In this document: one piece after another, positions 1-14,156 of the stretch
Layout: each line of letters opens with the position of its first letter
Position numbering within the stretch: the stretch's first letter is position 1
Assembly: GCA_947247005.1 (NCBI GenBank)
Contig: OX365948.1
Coordinates: 13,381,455-13,445,454, forward strand
Length of the DNA: 64,000 nucleotides
Direction of reading: 5' to 3'
DNA from: Spisula solida
Lineage: Eukaryota; Mollusca; Bivalvia; Venerida; Mactridae
The notes under the pieces: model-generated
The model's database searches: none
What the model saw: the letters and a program-made list of their open reading frames with translations, nothing else
What the model was told of the DNA's origin: nothing
Made by a program: the position numbers and the translations under genes

Positions 1-2461
1 CAAACACTAACTAAAAAACGCAGATTTATTGACACGGTCCCGTTCACAATTGTCTATATGATACACGTGTTTGGATTGTGTTGGCTTAAAACTTATTTTG
101 ACATAATTTAAAGCACAGTTTAGTGTTGTGGTGCCAGTGGAAACAACAAAGGAAAACTTTCAGTCTGTTTCGTCTTGAAACAAGACCAGTCAGTCCCTAC
201 TATGGTATACAGTCCATGTGTTTATAAAGTGATAGTAGAATGTAGGAGAATGGTCAACTTTCCATAAACTAGCTTAGTTTAAGTAGCTTAAATACTTACT
301 TTGATAGTGATGTACTTCGTGATCAATTTTAATTAATAATACCACAAAGTATAAAAAATCCTATTAGATCTTACCTGATCTTCTCAGATGGTTAACCTTA
401 TGGAATACCAGAAGTAATATAATCAAAGAGCTAAACCCCTACATCAAAAGTAGCGGCCTATATAATACCCAAACTTTGAAAATAGCTAGGTCACAAATCA
501 CCCGGACATCGAACATCCGATCTGTACCCGATGTCTGTAAAATATTATGATGGAATTTCCAGAAAACATTATGAAATGTTGCATGTGCAACAATCAGACT
601 AAAGTACACTATCTTCCCAACTCCGAAGTAAGAACTGAGGATGGCCTATTAAAATCACCATCACTTGGATACGGAGTTTCCATTATTTCTAAATAGGCAT
701 GTTTCAGACGGACTGGAAGACGGACAGATTTATGGACGCGCATGCGTACAGAGGGATCCCATTAATTACCATTCTCGTATTCCACCGAATGCATCCAATG
801 TACTAACTTTATTTGGTTAACACAATTTACGGGGATTTAATAAGAAATGTTTTAGAAAGTTCAACATAATTATATCTATTTCTGTATCTGTGAATATCTT
901 TCTCCAATTACTGTAGACAACTTCACAGTTATGCACATAAATATACGTGTAAACGACAAGTTACACCGTCTAAAATATCACTTGGCATCCAGCAGACCAC
1001 TAGGGAATGGGTGGCATTTAAATACGATAGACTGCAGCGTTGACTTTTATCTGAAATCTAATTAGTCACATGTTCTTAAATGTTACATTTCTTATAACTA
1101 CAGTTCAACTTGAAATGTGCCAGTGGGAAAAGAAAAGACGACGATACATCACAGAACGGGGGCAAATAACCGGTAGTCAGAGGTTTTAAAAACTATACCA
1201 AATGCGATTTTTTACCACGAACAGTAAAATTCTATTTACGTGATGTGAAGTTTGTTATCCTCACTTCAACTTCGTTTAGATGTTCAAACGTTCTTGCATT
1301 TTCACAAATAAGACGTTATTAAATCAATGTGTACAGTACTCAGAAATAACAAAGAAAACATCTACAACATAATGGCCGGTCTACACATGCACCGCACGAC
1401 ACCAAGCAGAATATACATCCACTTCACGGATAACTGCTTCCAGAACCAGCAACAACAAACTTGGTTCAAAATTCAGACCTAAGAATTATACGCGGGCTAT
1501 GAACACCACTTCAATAAAGGAAATGGAAAGACCACTAGAGACAAGGCGCGAACACAAAGCCCTTTTGCAAGCAGAGAGTACTGACTGAAACGCCAAAGTT
1601 TAAACCATGTTGTCAAGGAACGACAAAAACGGAAAGCAGCAGCTCCTGATACACAGACCGAGAAACTAGTTCCTGATACATAGAAGGAGTTTGGTATCTA
1701 GATACCGAGCAGGGAAGAGTATTTTAGAAGCGAATGGAGGAAGTCGACAATCGTCATCATTTTGCTTTGCAATATCTGATTGGCTTATCCAAATGGAGAG
1801 AGGAAAGAGCTGAATACAGAAGAGTCCCAGTCGAACTAACCGGAAGACCTTCTTAATTATGACCAAACGGAATAAAGCCAATAAAGTCACCAAGTAACTC
1901 GACATACTTGTAATAGTCTTTTATATTATATTATAATCTTCGTTTGTGCAAAACGATTTGGTGGCTGGTTGGGAATCCAAACTGAAATACGTGATAACCC
2001 ACTGAGTACAAGTACACGCTTTGCGCTAACGTTGAAAAGTCTCGCCGAGCTTTCTTACTTAAATAACCCAGGTGTTAAACTTAGTTCTTGTAATTGAATT
2101 CACGTGACAAGCACGTATTCGACAACCTTTCACATTTTGATAATCAGCAATTAACATTTTATTAACTTACACAGTCATGAATACGCAAATTGTTAATTCC
2201 TTGTAAATGTCAAATATTTGTAATCATATTAAACATCAGAAATGACTTTTAGGTACCTTTCGTTCACTGATTAGTTGTCTTTGATTTGTCGCCTGTAAAT
2301 GTCATGCTCCCTGATTACATTGTCAGGAAATATCGCCTCGTATAGCAAGTGTTAGATATGTACTTGTCCACAATGTGTTCTATAAAAGTGTGCCTATTTC
2401 CAATCTGTTATTCACTAGGATCGTAGTTACAGTGCAAAGCCATTATCTTTTCATGGGGGAT
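1..2461. other. Intergenic, no gene seen
   Basis: AT-rich sequence with stops in all frames. I found no open frame with recognisable protein similarity, no exon pair with matching splice sites, and no obvious tandem or inverted repeat longer than about 30 bp. Confidence 0.6.
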
Positions 2462-3085
2462 GGGAGGCGATCTGGTTGGTGCTATTTAAGTCCAAACCGA
2501 CTTTACAGGTTTAATGTTAGTTTTCTTACTGCCGATCTTGTCTGGAATGTCAAAATAGGCATATGTGACTATATAGGCATGTAAGGTATCTAAATAATTG
2601 TCAAAAGGGAGCAATATACATGTATTGAATGCGTATATCAAAAGTGGCTCTAAAATAATATTACGCGCCCATTTATCAGATTCTACAGTACCGTCTTGTA
2701 ATCACTTACCTCACAGCGTGAGTCTATACATAGTATATATCTGGGTCAGTGCCACACCATATGATTACATAATAATACTTTGCAGACGATTTACAATTCA
2801 TTGATAAACCATCACGTGACCCTGGTCTGGAATTTGGAGTAACACTCCTATATTCTAAAAATAGCTACAATACAAATTCTAAAAATAGCTATGCAGCCGG
2901 AACATTTGATGAACACGTTATTTTCGTAATACGAAACAAGTTATACATCGCTCAGACGAACTGATTTTCTGCACAAATATCGATTCAACGAACCGTTTGA
3001 CAATAATAATTGATCTTAGAATACACAAATGTTAAATAAATCAGTTTAAAAATTTGGAGAAACATATGTAGCGTGATTTGGAATA
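2462..3085 (+). mobile_element. 715-bp TIR element family, copy A (truncated)
   Basis: This stretch begins with the terminal motif GGGAGGCGATCTGG and follows copy C (14890-15606) almost base for base, including the shared stretches around 'aggcatatgtgactatatag' and 'tgaatgcgtatatca'. It stops matching near 3085, about 125 bp before the other end of the family, exactly where a 74-bp tandem array takes over. It codes for nothing recognisable. It is probably a non-autonomous DNA transposon; superfamily unknown. Confidence 0.7.
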
Positions 3086-3099
3086 TTGACAGTGATCAA

Positions 3100-3925
3100 T
3101 TTGTGATAAATGCTTGTGTAAGGTATCGTAAACACTTTCATGTGGATACCAATGGCTGATATACGTTGTTCACCATGTGATAAATGCTTGAGAAACGTAT
3201 TGTAAACACTTGCATGTGGAGACAAATCGCTGGTATACGTTGTTCACTGTGTCTGATTAATGCTTGTTTAACTTATCACAAACACTTGCATGTGTGGACC
3301 AATGGCTGATATACGTTGTTCACTATGTGATAAATGCGTGTGTAATGTATCGCAAACACTTGCATGTGGAGACCAGTCGCTGGTATACGTTGTTCACTGT
3401 GTCTGCTTAATGCTTGTTTAACTTATCGCAAACACTTGCATGTGTGGACCAATGGCTGATATACATTGTTCACTATGTGATAAATGCGTGTGTAATGTAT
3501 CGCAAACACTTGCATGTGGAGACCAATGGCTGATGTACGTTGTTCACTATGTAATAAATGCTTGTGTAACTTATCGCAAACACTTTTTGGGAGACCAATG
3601 GCTGATGTACTTTGTTCACTATGTGATAACAGCTTGTGTAATGTATCGCAAACACTTGCATGTGGAGACCAATGGCTGATATACTTTGTTCACTATGTGA
3701 TAAAAGCTTGTGTAATTTCGCAAACACTTGCATGTGGAGACCAATGGCTGATATACTTTGTTCACGATGTGATAAAAGCTTGTGTAATGTATCGCAAACA
3801 CTTGCATGTGGAGACCAATGACTGCCGTGTGATAAAAGCTTGTGTAATTTCGCAAACACTTGCATGTGGAGATCAATGGCTGATATACGTTGTTCAATGA
3901 GTCTAATTAATACGCATGTACCCTA
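3100..3925. repeat. Minisatellite, ~74-bp unit, about 11 copies
   Basis: Recurring motif 'cgcaaacacttgcatgtgg' followed by 'agaccaatggctgatatac' and 'gttcactatgtgataaa'. The start of 'cgcaaacac' recurs at 3351, 3427, 3501, 3575 and 3647, so the period is 72-76 bp. Units drift in sequence toward both ends. Open frames on both strands here arise only from the repetition. Confidence 0.9.
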
Positions 3926-6900
3926 TCGCAACCACTTCCGTGTGGGAACAAAATAAGTACAATGGAATACTATAAACTTACAGTCATACATGTCATACAC
4001 GTTAATTTGCGAGCCATCGCTTCCCTTTGGAGCAACACTTATTAGTAAGTAAGTAAGAGTTTAAAACTAACAGGCTGAACATTTGGTCAATGCACGACGC
4101 AAAACCGCTGGTCAGTTTAATGTGATCATTGAATCATTGAAGCAGCGATACGTCGTAGAACTTCTGTCAATGCTAAGAGCCAATTAAGACAACAGTGTTA
4201 CGTCACATATACTCTGGTCCGTGAATTGTCAATTACTTCTCAGATTCCTGTGTTATTGTATAAATTTCTAAAAGTCGCCTTTAATGTTTACATCATTGTT
4301 TGTCTTGTTATTGTTTTATTATTGACATGTTACACTGCGTATGCGTCGTTACATCAGGTAGGCGATATTTGTCGGCAACTCCTGTGGTTGTTATTTCGGT
4401 CAACATATCTGAAGTCAAATCGTATTATGCGCAGCCAGCAAGTCAGTCAATCATAACTATGACGGTGTTGACTTGACTAACGATCAACGATAACTGTTTT
4501 GCTAGTTCCAATATCTGAGTGTTGGCGATACGTTGATCAATTCTTCTTTTACGGAACTCGGAAGATAACAGAAAAAACGACCTTTAGTTTAATGTCCTCA
4601 CAAAAGGCTCATTCAGTGCCTTAATTTCACCTGCTTCATGAATAATGTGTTTCGTAGAGATCAGATATTGCTAAATGTTACTATCTGGGAAGAACAATGA
4701 TGAACCAATTCAGTGTACAATTAAGGCAATAAATCCAGTCTGTGATACTACTGATATTAGAAAAGTACACTGTATAAACAGTAGGTCACTGCTTCAGTAG
4801 GCCATAACCATATCAGTGTTGGTTTGAAAATATATTACGTATGCATACATTAACAATCTTAATCAAAGACACAGTTACGTCTTTGTTTGAAGGCTTGAAG
4901 ACAAGGTCGGTGTCAAACTAGGGCAAGACATAAGTATATACACTGTCTTTAGGTAGATGTACTTTACACGGCCATATTATTTTCGTCTTTTTTCTTATAT
5001 TTTACAGTATTTTTTATAGATTTACATTGTTTATGTCTAAACAAATGTTCTATTTGAAGTGCAAACAGGAATCCTAAAACACACTTGCACTTGTCATAAA
5101 GATTCGTTTCAGTCTTTCTGTGCTATTTATTTTTATTTGAACACCAGTATTACTTAAATAACACATTTTAAAATTGATGATAAAGACCGAATAATTCACC
5201 CTAACCAACAAAAAACGTATTTCATAAAGAACATATTAATTGTGGCGAAGGTGTTGAGTGGCGTCAATAACTACTCTATTTATAATCAAGTCCAGACTTC
5301 CATACATACAGCCTTTGACTTTGGAATGGTAAGAACTCCGTTCTTGTACTACTGGACAGTACAAAATGGCAAGCAATTTCCGCAGCAACACTGAAAGCTG
5401 ACTGGCAAATAAAGGATATGCTCGGCATACGTAATTTAAAAAAAAATTAACATAACATTTGCTGACTAAACTATTTGATATACCCATCAGTTCATGTGTA
5501 TACAAACTGTACAACATATAAATAGAGGATATTTGTGATATAGTGATAAAATTCAATATTTTCAAGAGCGCGTAGCGCAGGTGAAAATATTAAAATTTAT
5601 CACAACAAGATGAGATATTAACCATATTCAATCAAAACAAACAAATATTCTATTTATTTAATGCTTTTATGGTGTCAAAACTGGTACTATTTATGCCAAA
5701 TTACCACTGTGGTTAGGCTACGTATGAATATGTTATTCCATTCAAAATCCGCCATCTTGGATTATGGTGAATAGGTGAAAACGACTTTTTTGAGAAAATC
5801 ATACACCAACTTGTAGGAAATGGTCTAACTAAGAATAAAAACCCCCACATGACATGTTTCCGTTCAGTAATAAAAAAGTTACAGACATTTTAGTGTTGAG
5901 ATTTTGGTAAATTAAAGTAGTCCCTGTGAGGGGGCGGATCTTATATCAGTCACATTGTAGGTGATAACCAGTGACTGATATAGGTTTTGTTTCACTGATA
6001 GAACTCCATATCTCATCAGTTAGCATTAAATAAATACCTGTAAGCTATAAATAGATAAATTCCCATTGCTTACATCTTTATAAGAAAAATAGGTTCTTGG
6101 ACCCACTTTACTGGCCTGACCCCTTCCTTAGAAACATGATTGGTCGGATCCCCTTGAGAGCTATAAAATATTACATACTTATTCTTATTAAGTACAATGG
6201 GTGGTGGGTAAGTCACATATCAAGATATATGTAAGGTAATCTATATATTCAGTTAAAAGTTCAGTTCTTAGAAAATGTATAATCTTTACTATGATAATGG
6301 TTTACGACTCAACTATTCAAATTACATAGAATGAAACATTTTTGAAGGCAAAGGGTTGTTTTAATGTTAAATAAGTACTAAGTATCATTTTTGGCTAATT
6401 TCCTAGTTTAATTTAGCGTATTTGGAAGCATAGGCAAACGTGCAATACTCTGTACAGTAAACATCAATACTTCGTACACGCACTTCTATCTATTTAGGTG
6501 TGTATCTTTGTTGTACATGTATTTGAATATTTTTTTTCTGAAATTCGGACTTAAGACATTTAGGCTCGATACAAACACAATGCTCAGTTCAAAAAAATAT
6601 ATCACGATAATACACTCATTCCAAACTTGTGTAAAGTGCTGTGGTCAATATTTGCGTGTGAGCAGAAGCCAAATACTGGTTAATTTGAACACTTCTACGA
6701 ATACCTGTTATCATATGGCGTACCAGAAAGTTATAAAAATATCCGAAGACGTTAAAACATAGTTGGAATGATGTAAGTAGTCAGTAGTTTGGCAAATATC
6801 GTCTCTGAATGTACCCTTGTGTACACGAGAATGTCGCGAAAATTGATTACATTACTCATCTTTACTAACAATAACCGGTGTACGGTATACCGCAGTGATT

Positions 6901-9900
6901 TACGTTGATGTTAACTGAAGAGCTGTGGCTAAATGCAATGATAATAGTTGGGTGTGTCTTAATTTTCAAAGGAATGGGTGCAACACCTACAGTGCATTAT
7001 TTTAATAGCATGCACTGGAGATAATTGCACACACCCTTTGCCCCATACAAGATCAAGACAAAACGTAATGCCACTTCATTAGACTAAACACTAGCTACCG
7101 TCTGACTACTGATTCACGTTAATTACGATTGTTAATTTTAGGAATGACATGTATTAGTTAATTTCATTGGTTGAATTGCATTGTGTCTTCGTTTGTAAAA
7201 TCAATAGATTAAATGTTAGTATTGGCAATTTAATTATGCGCACAACAGACCCGCTTATACAATGTGATTGGCTATGACACAACTTATACAGAAAACTAAA
7301 ACGCTAGATTGTCTCATTTAGTTCTCGACAAAATAACACAACCTCGCGTTTGCGGTTTTTTCTATGACTTTATTTATTGTTTCGGGGATGAAAGAAGCAT
7401 TTATAAAATGTGCAGGGCAAAAAAAATCGCATTGATTTCATTATCAATACAAGCATTGAAATACCAGTTTCAGAAAGAAACAGGTGGTATTCACACGGCG
7501 TAACTCAACAAACACGTGAGCATTGTTGCGTATATTTCGGATAATAACATAGGCCCTGGTCAAGTATGGAGTGGATGTATAAGAGTAATACTGTGCATGA
7601 AATTTTAATACCGAAATTAACTACATTGGTAGCACTGTCAACACTGAATTGTTTAGTGAGCATAGGGCTTTGAGTTAAAATCCTGTATTAGCCTAGTTTT
7701 TTTTATGATTTTCTTTTTCTTCAATTTTATTTCTGTCTATAATATCGACGTTAATTTAAGGTAAGTCCCGCTACAGTCTTGTCCAGACCCGCTACAGTCT
7801 TTTCCAGACATAATGCGTGCTAAATATTAAAGTCTGAATTAAGTTTGGATTCACTATCACTATAATTGCCGTATATAACGGACTACAGAATCTAGACTAA
7901 TACACCTATATTACTATTCATTATTTGATTTACTGACAAACAATTTACACGTATACATACTATTATATAAATTCTACTTTGATTAGTGTTTTTCAATTTC
8001 AACGATATGAAATAACGTCCACGTCTTCATTGAAAATAAGCACACTTATCTGCTATCTTTATCGAATGACTATATTTATACACACATTTCTACAATCGCT
8101 CATAGTTTAGTTGATGAAACTACTTTTCGTCCTATGCCGCCACTAGGCGGCGCAATCTTTGTAATAGTAAACCGGTCAGCCAGTAATGTTGCGTAACTAC
8201 CTACGAGAACGTAAACCGGTCATGCAAAATAATTATAATTATTTCACGCGGATCACATCGGTCTTTGTCGCATTGCAGTATTTTATTGACCGAAGAAAGT
8301 CAAAACATCCGAAATTTTACGGTGACCGCAATATAATTGAGACCATACCACACTTCTGAATGAACAGCATGTGTCTACCTCCCGGTCAATAAATAGGCCG
8401 ATTTCTATTTACTATTTATAGACCATGCATATGATTATTTCTGCTTAAGGCAAAACATTGACTGATAAGCCATTATATCTTAATAGTTTGTATGTGAAGG
8501 TATTTATATCATGCCAGAAAGCTACGTATATCTTCCAGTACTAGTATATACAGATAGGGGTTTACATCAAGGCATTCAAGCATGTATTATTAAAGAGTAT
8601 ACGCTAGTAATAAATGTACAAATAAATCAGTAGAAAAAAAGCTGGTAGTGCAAATATAGTATGTTGGGTGAGCATTGAAATTATAGCTGTCTGCTTTGGC
8701 CTTTATCAAAATTTTTCGGTAAGGCATTGGGTAGAATAACAATAATTTTCTTGAAATCTTTCTGTCTGTAGTCTGTGTAGGTAAGCCATGTGTTGGGTCA
8801 TTATTGGCATTGCCTAAATTAAACTCTTCCACATTTTTTGCACTGAACCTAAATTTCTAAAACTGTTATTACTGTTTACACATTCGTACACACTTTGCTT
8901 TTGTTACTCGCAGCCCGATCAGATTCAGTGATCGAAGCGTTCAAGAAAACAACAAACATACATGGGGCTTGTTGAATGTTGTTGTTTACAAAACTTGTCA
9001 GATAAATCGGGCAATAAATGTATCGGAGAAAATCAATGTAGATCAACTAGGCCTACCAAATCATATCGTACGATAGTTCTAGTGGTAATCACAACATAGT
9101 CCGGGCGCTTGTTGCTGATTTGCAAATATCTCATCAAAATCTTCCTCCGCGTAGCAGACGAATTGTTCGATACAAATAATGAACTATCTGCGTGGGTAAA
9201 AATGCCAATGACGTCACAGGTTGCGTTTGTGAATGAAATACGTCCCGAATTGGCTAACTGCCATGAAAATTCTCACTATTGCTAGATATTATCGTATGTT
9301 TTTCATGCAAATATTGCAAACTCTATTGGATGTGTTTACGTTATTGGATAAAAATTAATTTTGATGAACAGCCGGAACGCATCACTTTGGCAGCGAACTA
9401 GAAATCTAGTAATGATTTTGTACTATGATAAACGCAGAAGAGTGATGCTTCGTTCGCAGGAATCTGGTTAATGACGCGGCGGGTTATTATAATAGAACGA
9501 ATGTTGATAAAACGCTAAACCCTACAGTTAGTGCGTTTGTTTACTACAGTGTTCTACATTTGTTAATAGGGAAATAAATGTAAGCAACTTGTGCATGAAT
9601 GTATGGCACAGCATGTTACATAGCGTATACATTATTATTGTGGTGTAGTAATTACACAGGCCTTCAGAGCTTGCTCATATATTGCCGCGTCACAATGGTA
9701 TCATTAGTTGCACGAGATGGACCGCACCCCGTTAACAGTGCATTATTGAGAAAACGTACATACCCGTGGAAATGTGCTAATAATGGTAGCAGTTTAAGTG
9801 GTATTTTACTAGAAAATGTGTTTATTTCTTTTAGCAACAAACACGGAGGAAGGTCGATTGTCAACATTACCACCATGCCCTACCTCACGGAAAATGGTCG

Positions 9901-10984
9901 ACCTTCCCTCCCTCCCTTCTATTCATTAGCAAAGATCGTTCACTAGTCTGGCTACCCGACTAGATAATATATTTTTTCAATCAATAATCATAATTCCATT
10001 TTCTCCTTTAATTAAACATAGGGTATGTATAAACAGACTAATCGTTCACTGCACCCGGACTATCCCTTGGTGCGTTTGGTCAACTTAAATGTCGATATGT
10101 GAGCAAATCTTTACAAGGTAGAAAATCTGGACCAAGTCATATTTTCCCGTTTTGAAGTTAGTTGTAGTACCATTCTATAAACTGGCAACTAAACCTGCAT
10201 TGTTTATACAATGTATGTATTGTTTGTTTACCGAGGTTCTGCAGTCACACGATGCTGACAATGAACAAACCAGGAACACCATGAAAACATGAGCGCATTG
10301 CACTTGAGTTATAACATACGATAGGGATTATTAATTTGATAGATTTTGTATAAAGCCGGGTGACCAACCCAAATTGTCTCGCCATGCTGATTCATGGCAC
10401 GAACGCTTTGACCTTGAGACCCCGCGACGCAATGCCATGTGCAGCTAAATAAACAACTAAGCTTGTTTGGGTTTCGTTTGACGTTCACAGCATCGCACGT
10501 AACCAAATACTTAATATCTCGACATCTGTACGTCCAGTACTGCGTATTACAACATTTACGGTTGATGTCGCCTGTAGTAATAATGCACGGTTCACCACAC
10601 CCACATTTCAGTAATTTTCATAGCACGGAACGACAGGAATTGATTTCAGGTTCTGGTTCTAGATATTAGACTTTAAAAGTACACTATGCTGTATTAACGA
10701 GTTTTAATCAAAATGTCACCGTTTCCTTAATGAAATAAATAGAACACATGATCTGCTGCAGACATTTATTATTCCATGTTAGAGACAACTTCACTAATCA
10801 TTACCACAGTTATGAGTTGACATTTCTATAAACCACATAAAGGGGGCGTTAAAAAAGAACAACACTTATAGTGACATTTAAAACGACACCTACATACAAA
10901 TGCAAAAGTCGGAAGAATTAAAATTGTACGTCTATACAGAGACTATAGATAACATCTATAGTATCTGGTCTATACATATATTTA
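3926..10984. other. Intergenic, no gene seen
   Basis: No supportable gene. Open frames here (for example 4226-4456, 5236-5565, 9599-9946) lack recognisable domains and usually lack a good ATG. The only clear structure is an inverted repeat at 5541-5602; short direct duplications occur near 7765-7805. Confidence 0.55.
5541..5602. repeat. Short inverted repeat (AT-rich hairpin)
   Basis: Left arm 'gtgataaaattcaatatttt' pairs with right arm 'aaatattaaaatttatcac' around a GC-rich loop 'gagcgcgtagcgc'. This resembles one end of a miniature inverted-repeat transposon, but no matching outer end was identified. Confidence 0.55.
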
Positions 10985-11910
10985 AAACTGATCACATGGT
11001 TCTACACTGATAAGATGATTCGTGTAATATTTCTAAAACTGATCACAGCGTCCTACTCTGATAAGATGATTCGTGTGATATTTCTAAAACTGATCACATG
11101 GTCCTACACTGATATGATGTTTGGTGTGATATTTCTAAAACTGATCACATGGTTCTTCACTGATATGATGTTTGGTGAGATATTTCTAAAACTGATCACA
11201 TGGTTCTACACAGATATGATGATTCGTGTGATATTTCTAAAACTGATCACATGGTTCTACACTGATATGATGATTCGTGTGATATTTCTAAAACTGATCA
11301 CATGGTTCTACACTGATATGATGATTCGTGTAATATTTCTAAAACAAACTGATCACAGCGTCCTACTCTGATAAGATGATTCGTGTGATATTTCTAAAAC
11401 TGATCACATGGTTCTACACTGATATGATGTTTGGTGTGATATTTCTAAAACTGATCACAGGGTTCTACACTGATAAGATGATTCGTGTGATATTTCTAAA
11501 ACTGATCACATGGTTCTACACTGATAAGATGATTCGTGGGATATTTCTAAAACTGATCACATGGTTCTACACTGATATGATGTTTGGTGTGATATTTCTA
11601 AAACTGATCACAGGGTTCTACACTGATAAGATGATTCGTGTAATATTTCTAAAACTGATCACATGGTTCTACACTGATAAGATGATTCGTGTGATATTTC
11701 TAAAACTGATCACATGGTTCTACACTGATATGATGTTTGGTGTGATATTTCTAATACTGATCACAGGGTTCTACACTGATATGATGTTTGGTGAGATATT
11801 TCTAAAACTGATCACAGGGTTCTACACTGATATGATGTTTGGTGAGATATTTCTAAAACTGATCACAGGGTTCTACACTGATATGATGTTTGGTGTGATA
11901 TCTCCTTGCT
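10985..11910. repeat. Minisatellite, 51-bp unit, about 18 copies
   Basis: The unit contains 'ctgatcacatggttctacac', 'tgataagatgattcgtgtga' and 'tatttctaaaa'. Because 51 is a multiple of three and the unit has no stop in one frame, long open frames (11015-11371 and 11376-11915) encode 17-residue repeats beginning MIRVIFLKLI. A 4-5 bp insertion near 11345 breaks the frame between them. Variants of the unit (TTTGG versus ATTCG) are interspersed, which indicates local duplication. Confidence 0.95.
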
Positions 11911-11915
11911 ATTGA

Positions 11916-12282
11916 TAGCACATGCAGCACAAGTAGTTCCTGTTCACTAGTAAGTGTATGTCATAGTAGCAAAAGCATGTTTGGAGTTAAGACTCTAAAA
12001 TGAAAGAAATAAATTGCCAAAAAATTAAACGATATTTTGCTAACCGCCTATAGAACGCTCCCTTTGCGTTTCAAATGGTAGCATCGTGTTGTGGAAATAC
12101 GTACATCAATGGTTACGGGTTATAGCATTTATACCATAGGCAGCCAGCACGTACCATTTTTGTCACTCATAGATAGTAAACAGTGGTAAAATCTGATTTG
12201 GCTGGGGGAGTATTTGGGTACATCATTACGTAAATTGGCACGAATGACTTAATTTTCTAAAAAGTGTAAACAGAAACCAGGA
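11916..12282. other. Spacer between arrays, nothing recognised
   Basis: About 370 bp of AT-rich unique-looking sequence between two minisatellites, with no gene or repeat structure seen. Confidence 0.5.
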
Positions 12283-12730
12283 ATGTGCGTGAGTATCGTT
12301 ACCAGTGCAGTAAGTGCGTGAGTACTGGTACCAGTCAGGTAAGTGCGTGAATATTGGTACCAGTCAGGTAAGTGCGTGAATATTGGTACCAGTCAGGTAT
12401 GTGCGTGAGTACTGGTACCAGTCCAGTAAGTGCGTGAGTACTGGTACCAGTCAGGTAAGTGCGTGAATATTGGTACCAGTCAGGTATGTGCGTGAGTATT
12501 GGTACCAGTCCAGTAAGTGCGTGAGTACTGGTACCAGTCAGGTAAGTGCGTGAATATTGGTACCAGTCAGGTATGTGCGTGAGTACTGTACCAGTCCAGT
12601 AAGTGCGTGAGTACTGGTACCAGTCAGGTAAGTGCGTGAGTACTGGTACCAGTCAGGTAAATGCGCGAGTACTGGTACCATTCAGGTAAATGCGCGAGTA
12701 CTTGTACTAGTCCGGTAAGTGCGTGATTCA
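12283..12730. repeat. Minisatellite, 29-bp unit, about 15 copies
   Basis: Unit 'aagtgcgtgagtactggta' plus 'ccagtcaggt'; consecutive unit starts at 12312 and 12341 give a 29-bp period. Each unit contains the palindrome GGTACC. Two alternating variants (GAGTACTGG and GAATATTGG) are mixed along the array. Confidence 0.92.
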
Positions 12731-12819
12731 CATAATTTCACACAACCCCTCATAGGATCATATTTTTTGAAGAACGCCAAAAATAAAACGTACTATGTGG
12801 ATAAACACAATATGTTTTT

Positions 12820-13534
12820 GGGAGGCGTTTAAGCCTCTCATTACTACCATTGCCCATTTCTTAATACAAAATTAACCGCCTTTAGGCTGCTATGTGAATC
12901 CGCATTCAAGTAGTTTCAGAAACTGTCAACATTCCAAATACTGCTACATATGTTTCTCCAAATTTTTTAACTGATTTAAGCCAATCAGCAACATTTGTTT
13001 ATTCTAAGATCAAAAATAATTGTGAAACTGTTTATTAAATCGATATTTTTGCAAAAAAATCACTACACCGGCCGATACCGAACTTGTTTCATAATACGAA
13101 AATGACGTGTTCATCAAATGCCCAGGCTGTAAAGCTATTTTTAGAAACTTCAGACTACGGTCAAGTGATGGTTTTATCAATGAATCGTATACGGTCTGCA
13201 AAGTACTGTTATGCAATCATATGGTGTCGCTGTACTAACTAGCCGTTTTCTATAGACTGTCTCACGATGTGAAGGAAGTGATTACAAGACGGTACTGTAG
13301 AATCTGTTAAATAGGCGCGTAGTATTATTTTAAAGCCACTTTTGATATACGCATTCAATACACGTATTACATATAAATTAATATGCACCTTTTAACAATT
13401 ATTTAGATACCCAACATGCCTATATAGTCACGTATGCCTATTTTGACATTCAAGACAAGATCGGCAGTAAGAAAACGAACATTAAACGTGTAAAGTCGGT
13501 TCAAGCTTTAGTAGCAGCAACCAGCTCGCCTCCC
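12820..13534 (-). mobile_element. 715-bp TIR element family, copy B
   Basis: Bounded by GGGAGGCG at 12820 and its complement CGCCTCCC ending at 13534. It is nearly identical to copy D (38317-39064) and is the reverse complement of copies A and C. Similarity continues about 25 bp past the right terminal motif ('agtactctcagtgctttgat'), so the true end may lie outside. The small minus-strand open frame at 13010-13216 recurs in copy D (38532-38714) but matches no protein I know. Confidence 0.8.
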
Positions 13535-14156
13535 ATAAGTACTCTCAGTGCTTTGATTATATATCTACGTAGCGTGGTAATACTGATAATAATCCCTCTT
13601 TGTCTAACGTTTACTCTCCCACAGAACACGCACATTTACGTACCAACACGCACATGTACGCATACCAATTAAGTTGACATTTTCAGGGAATTACAAAAAA
13701 GTTGAAAAAAAACCACATCACCCTGCAATACGTGTGTTTGGCCTAGTTCACAGCCATAAACACCGTCACCTGAAACTGGACACTTTTGACATTTTCTTCG
13801 TCACGACACGGTTAATAAAGAAAATTTAAGAAAACAACAACACTGTTAATGCAATGTCTTATTTAGCTATGCATAAAACACAATACTCAACAGCTAGCAA
13901 GAAAACTTTAAATGCTATCTATGGAGTCGGCTTTCGTTGTCATTGTACCATAGTTCATATGACGCGGCAATGAGCAATATTCGAACAAGCAGGTGATTTA
14001 TATGTGGAATTTATGATGGAAGTATCTGGTCTGACGCACCTTATACATCACAAAAAGAATGGGGATTTCTTGTTATTATCTGTGTTTTGTAATCTTGAAG
14101 GGATCAAGACTAATGTATTTACTTATTCAAAAACTATCTCCCTTTCTTATCACATA
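13535..14156. other. Intergenic, nothing recognised
   Basis: Unique-looking AT-rich sequence between two inverted-repeat elements; no gene seen. Confidence 0.5.

Noticed and set aside
4244..4357. Possible exon with a hydrophobic segment (VYIIVCLVIVLLLTCY) bounded by CAG and a GTAGGC donor
   Set aside because: T-rich DNA readily yields hydrophobic peptides; no partner exon and no ATG were found.
9599..9946. 115-codon plus-strand open frame
   Set aside because: No recognisable domain, an opposing open frame overlaps, no splice or UTR context.
11015..11915. Two adjoining open frames with a 17-residue repeat
   Set aside because: Explained by a 51-bp minisatellite; no unique sequence, no supporting signals.
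12283..12730. CRISPR-like regular repeats
   Set aside because: Direct tandem units without unique spacers in a eukaryotic sequence: a minisatellite.
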